A stretch of 64,000 bases of DNA from an uncultured Bacteroidales bacterium (GTDB lineage Bacteria; Bacteroidota; Bacteroidia; Bacteroidales; Bacteroidaceae): contig CADCAG010000007.1 in assembly GCA_902799355.1 (NCBI GenBank), positions 1 to 64,000 on the forward strand, in the 5' to 3' direction. Positions 1-6,788 of this stretch are shown piece after piece (the first letter of the stretch is position 1; each line of letters begins with the position of its first letter). A model generated the notes under the pieces. It saw only the letters and a program-made list of their open reading frames with translations, searched no databases and was not told where the DNA came from. Made by a program: the position numbers and the translations under genes.

Positions 1-425
1 TTCAATTCAGTCAGAAAGTCTAGTGACTGTTGTTGCCTGAGTGCCAAGTTGTAGTCACTACGCATATTCTTCCGATTCCACAGCGTCTCGAAGGTTTTCC
101 ACTTCTGGCGGATGCCTAACTTCTCTGCCATGGTATCGGCCAGAAGTGCTGACTGGGTGCGGGAGATGAGTGGTTGATAGTTGGCATCAATCCACCCTGC
201 CGCCTGCGCTTTCTTCCATAGCGTCATGGCTTCATCGGTAGCAAGGACTTCAGGCAAGTGGCTAGGTTCTTTCTCCCTCCCTACACAGGGAGGGCTGGGG
301 AGAGTCTCCGGTTGGGGATAGGCTCCTACATTCTGTGTATGAATGGTATCCACATGCTGGCTACCGGACTCAAAGATGTTGAGGACGATGCATTTGTTAC
401 CTTGGTTGACAATCTCTTTCAGCAT
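1..425 (-). CDS. Partial hypothetical protein, C-terminus off the left edge
   Basis: The frame is open for 141 codons from the ATG at 425-423 to the window edge, so the gene is real or recently real but incomplete. Its later part (from 'TDEAMTLWKKAQAAGWID' onward, with 'GIRQKWKTFETLWNRKNMRS') resembles a type of uncharacterised Prevotella/Bacteroides protein I recall only as 'hypothetical'; no function can be assigned. The middle (about residues 41-58, rich in P, S, G and R) is encoded by a palindromic GC-rich repeat at 271-306 and looks inserted. Upstream of the ATG, another ATG (451-449) is followed by nine A residues in a frame that stops after ten codons; one extra A would join it to this frame and give 'MKKKSSVSTMLKE'. 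Either the start is at 425 or expression depends on slippage in the A tract. Confidence 0.6.
   Translation of the reverse strand, partial: MLKEIVNQGNKCIVLNIFESGSQHVDTIHTQNVGAYPQPETLPSPPCVGREKEPSHLPEVLATDEAMTLWKKAQAAGWIDANYQPLISRTQSALLADTMAEKLGIRQKWKTFETLWNRKNMRSDYNLALRQQQSLDFLTEL
271..306. repeat. GC-rich palindromic repeat inside the partial gene
   Basis: CCCTCCC (275-281) and GGGAGGG (288-294) form a perfect 7-bp inverted repeat around TACACA, followed by CTGGGGAGAG. It is much more G/C-purine biased than the flanking coding sequence and encodes a low-complexity Pro/Ser/Gly/Arg stretch, as expected of a REP-like element carried in frame. Confidence 0.55.
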
Positions 426-439
426 GGTGCTGACGGAAC

Positions 440-451
440 TTTTTTTTTCAT
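440..451 (-). other. A9 homopolymer next to a start codon
   Basis: On the minus strand an ATG is followed directly by nine A. In the given sequence this frame closes at a TGA ten codons on. Adding one A fuses it to the downstream 141-codon frame. This is the layout of a slippage-controlled start, but a sequencing error in the run would look the same. Confidence 0.4.
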
Positions 452-482
452 AGTTGTTTTAGTTATAAAATGATTAATATAC

Positions 483-520
483 AAAAAGGCTTCCTCACTG
501 CATGGTTACAGGAGGAAGCC
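483..520 (-). terminator. Terminator of the 1211-aa protein / small-gene unit
   Basis: GGCTTCCTC (488-496) pairs perfectly with GAGGAAGCC (512-520). On the minus strand the stem is followed by five T, the usual intrinsic terminator form. A second short hairpin (GTGCACA 533-539 with TGTGCAC 553-559) lies just upstream in transcript order. Confidence 0.75.
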
Positions 521-589
521 CTATGGGGTTGTGTGCACAATAGGGTCTCCGCTGTGCACTCCTATCTCACTCTCAGTTTTTCGTCCTGT

Positions 590-709
590 TCATCCTTCGG
601 GATTTTTAAGCGTTTTTATATACAACACCAGGACGCACACGGTGTAAATGACTAGCGCCACCGATACGACTAGTTTCTCTGTGCTCATATTTAATAGAAA
701 CTCTGACAT
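590..709 (-). CDS. 39-aa small membrane protein
   Basis: A 39-codon frame starts at the ATG at 709 and ends at TGA at 592-590. After a short polar N-terminus, residues about 13-31 ('LVVSVALVIYTVCVLVLYI') form one hydrophobic helix, followed by a basic/polar tail 'KTLKNPEG'. It lies 7 bp downstream of the 53-aa gene and ahead of a strong terminator, so it is probably the last gene of a unit headed by the large surface protein. The family is not recognised; a single-pass inner-membrane protein is the most that can be said. Confidence 0.55.
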   Translation of the reverse strand: MSEFLLNMSTEKLVVSVALVIYTVCVLVLYIKTLKNPEG

Positions 710-716
710 AGCCAAT

Positions 717-878
717 TTACCTCAGCACGTCATCATCGTCCAGGTCGTCGGAGTCCAGGATGAATTCTTCGAGATTACTGCCACCCAATGACTGCGTTGC
801 ACCGCTGCCTGCCAACAACTGGCTCTGATCTTGCAGCATGACAACCTCCATCGCTGGTTTCATATATATTTTCTTCAT
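717..878 (-). CDS. 53-aa small protein with LLAGS motif and acidic tail
   Basis: The frame runs from ATG at 878 to TAA at 719-717. The N-terminal half is 'MKKIYMKPAMEVVMLQ' followed by 'LLAGSG'; the C-terminal half is strongly acidic ('LDSDDLDDDDVL'). I recall many short Prevotella proteins with the same plan (KPxMEVV, a hydrophobic LLAGS, then a variable acidic tail), usually annotated only as hypothetical. The small-residue LAGSG resembles a processing site of a leader peptide, but no maturation enzyme is visible nearby. It lies 51 bp downstream of the 1211-aa surface-protein gene and 7 bp ahead of the 39-aa gene, so the three are probably co-transcribed. Confidence 0.65.
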   Translation of the reverse strand: MKKIYMKPAMEVVMLQDQSQLLAGSGATQSLGGSNLEEFILDSDDLDDDDVLR

Positions 879-929
879 TGCGTTCTTTATTTAAAGGAAA
901 GAAATTATCATTAATTCTCAGAAATTATT

Positions 930-3900
930 TCACTTAACCAGTACTTTACGTCCATTCACGATATAAAGCCCCTTCTTAGGATTCTCCACCTTGCGACCCT
1001 GCAGGTCGTAGATGCCCTCGGCCTTATTCGTGATATCCGTGAGATTCGTGTTCACTTCAATAATTCCAGTCGTGTTATCATTGCCGAAGTTCAGCACGAA
1101 ACTGCGAGCCTGTGCCTGCCCACCACCGTTAGACGGAATTTCGAAATATGCGCGGCAGCTGCCCATCGCCTTGCCATTGGCAATGGTGCGGTCGGTCTTG
1201 GCGTAGCCCAACTTGTTACCGGCGGCCAGCAGCAGGATGTCGTTCCTGTTGGCATCGGTAATCTCCAGCGGACCGTAGTTGCCTTTGAATGTGCCGCCGG
1301 TGAAGGCCACGTTATTTGTCGTATTGCTGGTGGTCACGCCTTCGAAAACAGGATTTGTAAGGTTTACCCCCGTATTGTCCCACTTGATAATAAATGGCGT
1401 GCCGGCAGTAATCGTGGCTGGTGCATTGTCGAAGTTCAGCGTCAGCACGCCGCCAGCGAGTTCAGATGATGTATTGAGAACCTTTGCCACTACATTATCT
1501 CCTGCAAGCGGACTGCCTGCAATTGTCACGTCGAACGGCAGACACAGCGTGTTCCATTCACCGTCCTTCCACAGCTTGCGGCCCTGAAGGATGGCGGTGG
1601 TTTGTAGGCCGCCGAGAGCGTTGATCTGTGCACTGTTGTCAGCGTTGTCGATCAGCAGCAGGCCGGGCTTCAGCGTCTTGCCGGCGATGGCGCTGATTGC
1701 TGACGAGGAGAGGGCGTTGCCGTCTCCGATGTAGTATTTGCTGCCGTCGGTGGCATCCACAAGCATCTTACCTTCGGCTATCTTCACGGCGCCAAATGCT
1801 GAGCTGTAACTGCTGGCCTGTATGAAGTCGGTGGCATTGGTGCAACTGAGGGTGATGTCATTATCCGCCCAAATGCCGTTTCCGCCTGAGCCCGTCGCTG
1901 TGAGTTGGCCGCCACTGAAGGTGAAATCATTAGTGACGTTGAATTCATCGAAATTATCCTTACAACGAATTCCAATATATCCATTTGCCGTGACCGTAGC
2001 TCCTGTCTGCACGTAGCTGCCGACGCGGACTGCAATCTTATAAGCTTCAGTTGTCGTGATGTTGAGCGCACCCTCGCCGCTCACGTTGAGCGTGTATTCG
2101 CTGTCGATACCATGATTGGAAGCGGTGTTGACGGTCATCGTCTTGCCGTTGTCAATGATGAGATGAGTATCGCCAAGGAGGTTGAGCGTGTGGTCGAAGG
2201 TGATGTCGCTATCCACCTTATACCATCCTCCGGCGAAGTTGGTCACTGTATTGTCCGTCAGTGCCACTGCCGAAGCCTCGTCAGCACCGCCTGCAAGGGC
2301 AGAAACGAAGGTAACGGTGAGGTTGACGTATGTGCCGTCCTTCATGTTGTTGGGCACGGTGAGTGTGGCGGTAGTACCGTTGATGGGCAGTTTTGCTCCA
2401 TTCATAGTCATCCCATTACTCTTAGTATACCCGTATTCTATGCTTACGGCATAGCCACTCTCAGGTGCAAGGGTCAGCGTAACATCAGTACCCTTATCAG
2501 CCACTACACCAATCACTTCTCCGTTTGTTGCGACCTTGTCATTGTATGTCACCGTGCCGTTGCCCGTCACATTGACTATGACGGTCGATGGCAGGATGGT
2601 GAACTCCTTCTCCACATAGCCCAGCGATGCATAGACGCCTTGGAAGGTGGCTCTCACCTTAGCTGTGCCAACATTCGTATTATTTGTGTAGGAATATACA
2701 TAGTCCGTGCCTTTGGTGAGGCTGAGCGAGCCAGCGATGACTGTCGGCTCTGGAGTAATGGCACTGCCTATGTAGTTCTGGTCGGGAACATCGGCAATGG
2801 TTGGAGTGACTTTCTGCACAATGATGCGGCGGTTGCCGTTCTCAATGATTGTGAAGTAGTCGCTGGTGCTTGCAGTCACGTCATTTTCTTCGTGCTTATA
2901 GACGATACTTCCGCTGTTCTTGATGCTCGATGCGTCAACCTTGTCAATGCCGTCGTAAATTGTAACCGTACCGATGGCGTTCGTACATAGAGGATAAGCA
3001 TAGCCCGTGCCGATGCCGTCAGCTTCCGAGCCGCCTGTTGCCTTAACCGAGCCGCCCTTGATGGTGATATTGCCGATTCGTGCGGTCTTTGCACTGCCGT
3101 TACCATAGATAACGCCCGTGCCGATGCCTGCGCCCCACTGACCGCCGCCGTTGGCTGTGATGTTTCCGCCCTCGATGACAATATCGCCACCGATGACGTC
3201 ATTGGCAGGGTCCCAAGCACGGCTCAGACCGATTCCTGCAGACTGAGCACCGCCGTTTGCCGTCAGTGAACCGTCGCCACGGATAGTAAGCGTTGTACCT
3301 GAGCCGCCAATCTGAATACCGGCTGTGTAAGAAGCTCCGCTCACGCTGTTCGTGCCGACAAGGGTAATTGTTGCCGAACCCTTGCAGACGATGCTGCCGC
3401 TTATCGTTGCATTATTAAGGGTGATGTTGGCACCGTCTGCAATCGTCACTGTATGTCTTATCGAGCCAGTCAGATTATCGCCGTCAGCATTGCTTTGTGC
3501 GACTTCTGCCGTCACGGTCACATCAGCCGCCGGCATCGTAAATGTGTACTGGAAGTCGGTCATAGCAGTCAGTTCAACTGCACCATTATTTACTTTCAAT
3601 GTCGAGGCATCGATCAAGTCGCTGACGTAAAGCGCGATGGTTTCACCGGCAAGTGCCTGACTGACATCGGTTGTGACAAGACTGCTGATGCTGCCGTCAA
3701 TCGTGATAGTGCGGTAAATCTTGGTCTGCTCCTCGGTTATCTCCGTGGTGTAGCCCTCGTCGCTGAAATACTTGCCGCACATAGAGCATTGCCAATACTC
3801 GATGTTCACGTCCGTAGCCTCGTGGTGATCGCCGCTGTGGGGAATCATCGGAGCGATAACATCCGACTCTTGAAGTTCCGTCGTTCCCGTTTCATCAGTG

Positions 3901-4565
3901 AAATACTTGCCGTCATTGCGCTGATAACAGTCCTGCTTGATGCCCGTTTCGGTACAGGTCGCAGCCTTTTCCGTCAGGTGGGTGTAGTAAACATTAGGAA
4001 TTGAGCCGTAAAGCCTAATTTCCGTAAGCCAGATATTATTGCTATTATTCGACACTTCAAAACGGAAATACTTGTAAGCATTGTTTCCGCTGTTATCGCA
4101 AGCATACTGGAACTCCTGCCCAGATGCCAGCGACTGTCCGGATTTAGACGAAAGCGTAGTCCAAGAGCCACCTGCATCAGCCTTCGCTTTCAACTCCCAG
4201 GCGGTGGGCTTGAAATTGTTTGCACTGTATGTGTTAAAGATATAGCCCTTCGGAATGATGGGATCATCGGAGTTGAACTCGATGTAATATGGCTGAGCAT
4301 CATTATTCAGATGCCATGAACTCGACGCATCTAAATTTCCGTCCACCAACTTGGGATAGTTATAAGCCGCAGCAGATACATTCGTTCCACTCGTAGCCGT
4401 GAAGCCCGTGAACAGCGTGTAGTCCGTTCCGCCCACGTTGATGGTTGATGTGGTCGTTGCCCACGCCGTCGCGGCAGTGAGCATCATCACAAGGAGCAGC
4501 ATCGCTGCCCGTCGCATTGCGCCCCGCCCCGTGGTTGAGGGCGCGAAAAAGTTCTTCTTTTCCAT
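930..4565 (-). CDS. Large secreted surface protein with beta-helix region and C-terminal sorting tail
   Basis: This is a 1211-residue exported protein. The N-terminus has a long basic segment, then a hydrophobic signal region ending near 'TAATAWA' (about residues 30-36). Residues about 60-190 resemble a discoidin (F5/8C-like) fold, with 'KLVDGNLDASSSWH' near the start and 'WLTEIRLYG' at the end. Two modules with 'ATCTETG' / 'YWQCSMCGKYFSDEG' follow (about 200-290). A long Gly/Asn/Thr-rich part (about 360-560, and again about 800-950) has the repetitive 'ITIKGGSVKATGG' pattern of right-handed beta-helix carbohydrate-binding proteins. The C-terminus, 'YDLQGRKVENPKKGLYIVNG' then RKVLVK, is a Prevotella-type secretion/sorting tail. 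The function is probably binding glycans or host/plant surfaces; no catalytic motif was seen. Confidence 0.8.
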   Translation of the reverse strand: MEKKNFFAPSTTGRGAMRRAAMLLLVMMLTAATAWATTTSTINVGGTDYTLFTGFTATSGTNVSAAAYNYPKLVDGNLDASSSWHLNNDAQPYYIEFNSDDPIIPKGYIFNTYSANNFKPTAWELKAKADAGGSWTTLSSKSGQSLASGQEFQYACDNSGNNAYKYFRFEVSNNSNNIWLTEIRLYGSIPNVYYTHLTEKAATCTETGIKQDCYQRNDGKYFTDETGTTELQESDVIAPMIPHSGDHHEATDVNIEYWQCSMCGKYFSDEGYTTEITEEQTKIYRTITIDGSISSLVTTDVSQALAGETIALYVSDLIDASTLKVNNGAVELTAMTDFQYTFTMPAADVTVTAEVAQSNADGDNLTGSIRHTVTIADGANITLNNATISGSIVCKGSATITLVGTNSVSGASYTAGIQIGGSGTTLTIRGDGSLTANGGAQSAGIGLSRAWDPANDVIGGDIVIEGGNITANGGGQWGAGIGTGVIYGNGSAKTARIGNITIKGGSVKATGGSEADGIGTGYAYPLCTNAIGTVTIYDGIDKVDASSIKNSGSIVYKHEENDVTASTSDYFTIIENGNRRIIVQKVTPTIADVPDQNYIGSAITPEPTVIAGSLSLTKGTDYVYSYTNNTNVGTAKVRATFQGVYASLGYVEKEFTILPSTVIVNVTGNGTVTYNDKVATNGEVIGVVADKGTDVTLTLAPESGYAVSIEYGYTKSNGMTMNGAKLPINGTTATLTVPNNMKDGTYVNLTVTFVSALAGGADEASAVALTDNTVTNFAGGWYKVDSDITFDHTLNLLGDTHLIIDNGKTMTVNTASNHGIDSEYTLNVSGEGALNITTTEAYKIAVRVGSYVQTGATVTANGYIGIRCKDNFDEFNVTNDFTFSGGQLTATGSGGNGIWADNDITLSCTNATDFIQASSYSSAFGAVKIAEGKMLVDATDGSKYYIGDGNALSSSAISAIAGKTLKPGLLLIDNADNSAQINALGGLQTTAILQGRKLWKDGEWNTLCLPFDVTIAGSPLAGDNVVAKVLNTSSELAGGVLTLNFDNAPATITAGTPFIIKWDNTGVNLTNPVFEGVTTSNTTNNVAFTGGTFKGNYGPLEITDANRNDILLLAAGNKLGYAKTDRTIANGKAMGSCRAYFEIPSNGGGQAQARSFVLNFGNDNTTGIIEVNTNLTDITNKAEGIYDLQGRKVENPKKGLYIVNGRKVLVK

Positions 4566-4949
4566 TGTTATTGTTTATTTTTGATTAAAAATGTTTATCC
4601 TATGAATATAAGCCAAAATACTTACGGCCTCGCCCGCCCCCAAGGGCAAGCAAAGCCGTATATGTCACCTGTTGCGCCGCCCATATTCAGGCGTCGCTCC
4701 ATTCTGATGTTTAAAATATAATGTGAGTGAGTGAGTGAGTGAGTGAGTGAGTAGCAAAAATATTGGAATGACCAAAAATATCGGTCATTATTTCTGCTTC
4801 GTTAACGTTATTTGACCTTCGGCCAAAACAACTCATGCCCAGCAGAGCCCGAACTCCTCTGGCCCTACTCTCACTGTCTCGCTGCATTCTCTCTCGTATT
4901 CTCATTGGTTTATGGTAGAGATGAGACATCTCCACTTGTTATTCCGCTG
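4566..4949 (-). other. About 380-nt 5' leader of the surface-protein gene
   Basis: This stretch between the minus-strand promoter (4957-4950) and the ATG at 4565 has no convincing gene. It contains a GTGA tetranucleotide repeat (4723-4752), a dyad TGACC/GGTCA around 4769-4785, and an inverted repeat built on TACGGC...GCCGTA with an inner GCCC...GGGC near 4620-4662. A 74-codon frame (4935-4711) crosses the tetranucleotide repeat and ends in Thr-His-Ser-Leu repeats; its low-complexity end and position suggest it is not a real protein, but it could be a slippage-sensitive upstream frame. Confidence 0.5.
4723..4752. repeat. GTGA tetranucleotide microsatellite
   Basis: GTGA is repeated without interruption about 7.5 times (TCAC on the transcribed minus strand). 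It sits in the leader of the surface-protein gene. A change of one unit shifts the frame of the upstream ORF that spans it. Confidence 0.9.
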
Positions 4950-4957
4950 CAAAGGTA
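4950..4957 (-). promoter_or_regulatory. Promoter -7 box for the surface-protein gene
   Basis: TACCTTTG on the minus strand matches the Bacteroidota TAnnTTTG box. No clear -33 TTTG is seen. Confidence 0.55.
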
Positions 4958-5110
4958 CAAACTTTCCGTGAAACTTGTACACTCTTTTCCCACTTTTTTA
5001 TCTTTCCACCTTATTTATTAATATTAAGATTATAAGCCTTTGTGCACGCACACAGAAATTTGACATTAATCAATAATTCGGGTGTATTTCGTCTAAAAGC
5101 GGGGATTTCC

Positions 5111-5141
5111 TTGTATAATTGTTCGATTCGTCGTACCTTTG
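5111..5141 (+). promoter_or_regulatory. Promoter of the 33-aa mini-gene
   Basis: TTGT at 5111-5114 and TACCTTTG at 5134-5141 are spaced 19 bp, the Bacteroidota -33/-7 arrangement. Confidence 0.65.
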
Positions 5142-5213
5142 CACCAGAAAACAGAGAAAGAGATCTCTGAAGAGAAAAAAGATTTAAGGATAACAAACAA
5201 TTAAAGAAAGGAA

Positions 5214-5315
5214 ATGAAAATGAAAAAGTTATTTGAAAAATGGCTGAAGAGTGAAGCCTATAAAGAGTATTGCATCAATTTAGCAAGATTGTACAATTAC
5301 GGAGCAACTATCTAA
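5214..5315 (+). CDS. 33-aa mini-gene with its own promoter and terminator
   Basis: The frame ATG AAA ATG AAA AAG ... ends at TAA (5313-5315), giving a 33-residue basic, aromatic-rich peptide ('KKLFEKWLKSEAYKEY', then 'LARLYNYGATI'), probably amphipathic and helical. The first or third codon could be the start. A good promoter lies 73 bp upstream and a strong terminator begins 3 bp after the stop, so it is a free-standing small transcript separate from nhaD. It lacks a run of one amino acid, so it does not look like an attenuation leader. The family is not recognised; it could be a small regulatory or membrane-active peptide, or a coding small RNA. Confidence 0.55.
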   Translation: MKMKKLFEKWLKSEAYKEYCINLARLYNYGATI

Positions 5316-5317
5316 AC

Positions 5318-5362
5318 AACGGACCGAATACCCTCAATATTCCGGTCCGTTATCTTTTTTTC
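5318..5362 (+). terminator. Intrinsic terminator after the mini-gene
   Basis: AACGGACCGAATA (5318-5330) pairs with TATTCCGGTCCGTT (5339-5352) with one bulged C, followed by ATCTTTTTTT. This isolates the mini-gene from nhaD. Confidence 0.9.
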
Positions 5363-5396
5363 GTCTTTAATCTTTTCTCTTTCATTTTTTTGTACT

Positions 5397-5404
5397 ACCT
5401 TTGC
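5397..5404 (+). promoter_or_regulatory. Promoter -7 box for nhaD
   Basis: TACCTTTG lies 31 bp before the nhaD start and after the mini-gene terminator. Confidence 0.65.
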
Positions 5405-5435
5405 ACTCAGAAAGAGATAATATACTATTTAAGAC

Positions 5436-6767
5436 ATGTCTACATTAACAATTTGTATTGTTGCGGTTTTCGTAACCGGTTATCTGTGTATTGCCCTGGA
5501 GAGTCTGACAAAAGTCAACAAGGCAGCCATCGCCCTGCTGATGTGCGTATTCTGCTGGACACTGTTAATGATTGACCCCTACAGCTACTATCCCATGATA
5601 GAGAGCGGCGGCGTGATACACCACATTGCGGAGGTCATCGAGCACCATCTGGGCGATGCCGGCGGCACGCTGTTCTTCCTGATGGGTGCCATGACCATTG
5701 TAGAAATCGTCGACACCAATGGAGGCTTCAACTTCGTGCGCGACACCATGAAGACGCGCTCCAAGCGTAAGCTGCTGTGGAGAGTGGCCTTTATGACCTT
5801 CTTCCTGTCGGCCATCCTCGACAACCTGACGACATCTATCGTGATGATTATGGTGTTGCGCAAGCTGGTACAGGAGCGTGAAGACCGTCTGATCTATGCT
5901 GCACTGGTCGTCATATCGGCCAACAGCGGTGGCGCCTTCTCGCCTATCGGCGACGTGACGACCATCATGCTGTGGATCAAGGGTGTCATCACCACACAGG
6001 GCGTGCTCAGCGAGATATTCATCCCATCGCTCATCTCGATGGTGATTCCCGCTTTCATTCTCAGCATGCAGCTGGAGGGTAAGTTCGACAAGGCACAGAA
6101 CCTGCCTGCTGCCGAGATCAGCCAGTTCACGAAGGTGCAGCGTAACATCATCTTCTGGCTGGGCGTAGGCGGACTGGTCTTCGTACCTATCTTCAAGACC
6201 ATCACCCACCTGCCACCGTTCATGGGCATCCTGCTGGTACTCGGCGTGCTGTGGACAACGACGGAGATATTCCACTATAACACCGCAGAGGACGACACGA
6301 TGGCCAAGCGCGTCAGCGACATCCTGTCACGCATCGACCTGTCGACCATCATGTTCTTCCTCGGCATCCTGATGGCTGTAGCCGTACTGCAGGAGGTGGG
6401 CGTGCTGACCATGCTCGGCCAGGGACTCAACGAGGCCTTTGCAGGCAACTACTACGTCATCAACGGCATCATCGGCGTGCTGTCGTCTATCGTCGACAAT
6501 GTGCCTCTGGTAGCTGGTTGCATGGGTATGTATCCTGTGGCTGCTGACGGCGCTATGGCTGTCGACGGCATCTTCTGGCAACTGCTGGCCTACTGTGCCG
6601 GTGTGGGTGGTTCGATGCTAATTATCGGCTCTGCCGCAGGTGTCGTCGTCATGGGTCTGGAGAAGATTACCTTCGGCTGGTACATGAAGAAAATCACCTG
6701 GATCGTCTTTGTAGGCTATATGGCTGGTATCCTCTGCTACTGGCTGGAGAAGGCTCTGTTCTTCTAA
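5436..6767 (+). CDS. nhaD: NhaD-type Na+/H+ antiporter
   Basis: A 443-residue inner-membrane protein with about 12 hydrophobic segments. It belongs to the NhaD / ArsB-NhaD ion transporter superfamily, which exchanges cytoplasmic Na+ (or Li+) for external H+. Family features seen are 'AILDNLTTSIVMIMVL' (about 129-144), 'SANSGGAFSPIGDVTTIMLW' (about 163-182) and the second-half mirror 'GVLSSIVDNVPLVAG' (about 350-364) with the acidic D and N in the transmembrane region. Length is typical. It has its own promoter and is followed after 21 bp by the nucleoside kinase gene, so the two may be co-transcribed. Confidence 0.9.
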   Translation: MSTLTICIVAVFVTGYLCIALESLTKVNKAAIALLMCVFCWTLLMIDPYSYYPMIESGGVIHHIAEVIEHHLGDAGGTLFFLMGAMTIVEIVDTNGGFNFVRDTMKTRSKRKLLWRVAFMTFFLSAILDNLTTSIVMIMVLRKLVQEREDRLIYAALVVISANSGGAFSPIGDVTTIMLWIKGVITTQGVLSEIFIPSLISMVIPAFILSMQLEGKFDKAQNLPAAEISQFTKVQRNIIFWLGVGGLVFVPIFKTITHLPPFMGILLVLGVLWTTTEIFHYNTAEDDTMAKRVSDILSRIDLSTIMFFLGILMAVAVLQEVGVLTMLGQGLNEAFAGNYYVINGIIGVLSSIVDNVPLVAGCMGMYPVAADGAMAVDGIFWQLLAYCAGVGGSMLIIGSAAGVVVMGLEKITFGWYMKKITWIVFVGYMAGILCYWLEKALFF

Positions 6768-6788
6768 ACAACATAAAATCACAACGCC

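Noticed and set aside
1905-2990. 361-codon frame antisense to the large surface protein
   Set aside because: It lies entirely opposite a clear coding region, has no promoter or recognisable domain, and results from the codon bias of the real gene.
4711-4935. 74-codon minus-strand frame in the surface-protein leader
   Set aside because: It ends in Thr-His-Ser-Leu repeats from the GTGA microsatellite and has no protein-like composition; kept only as a possible slippage-sensitive upstream frame.
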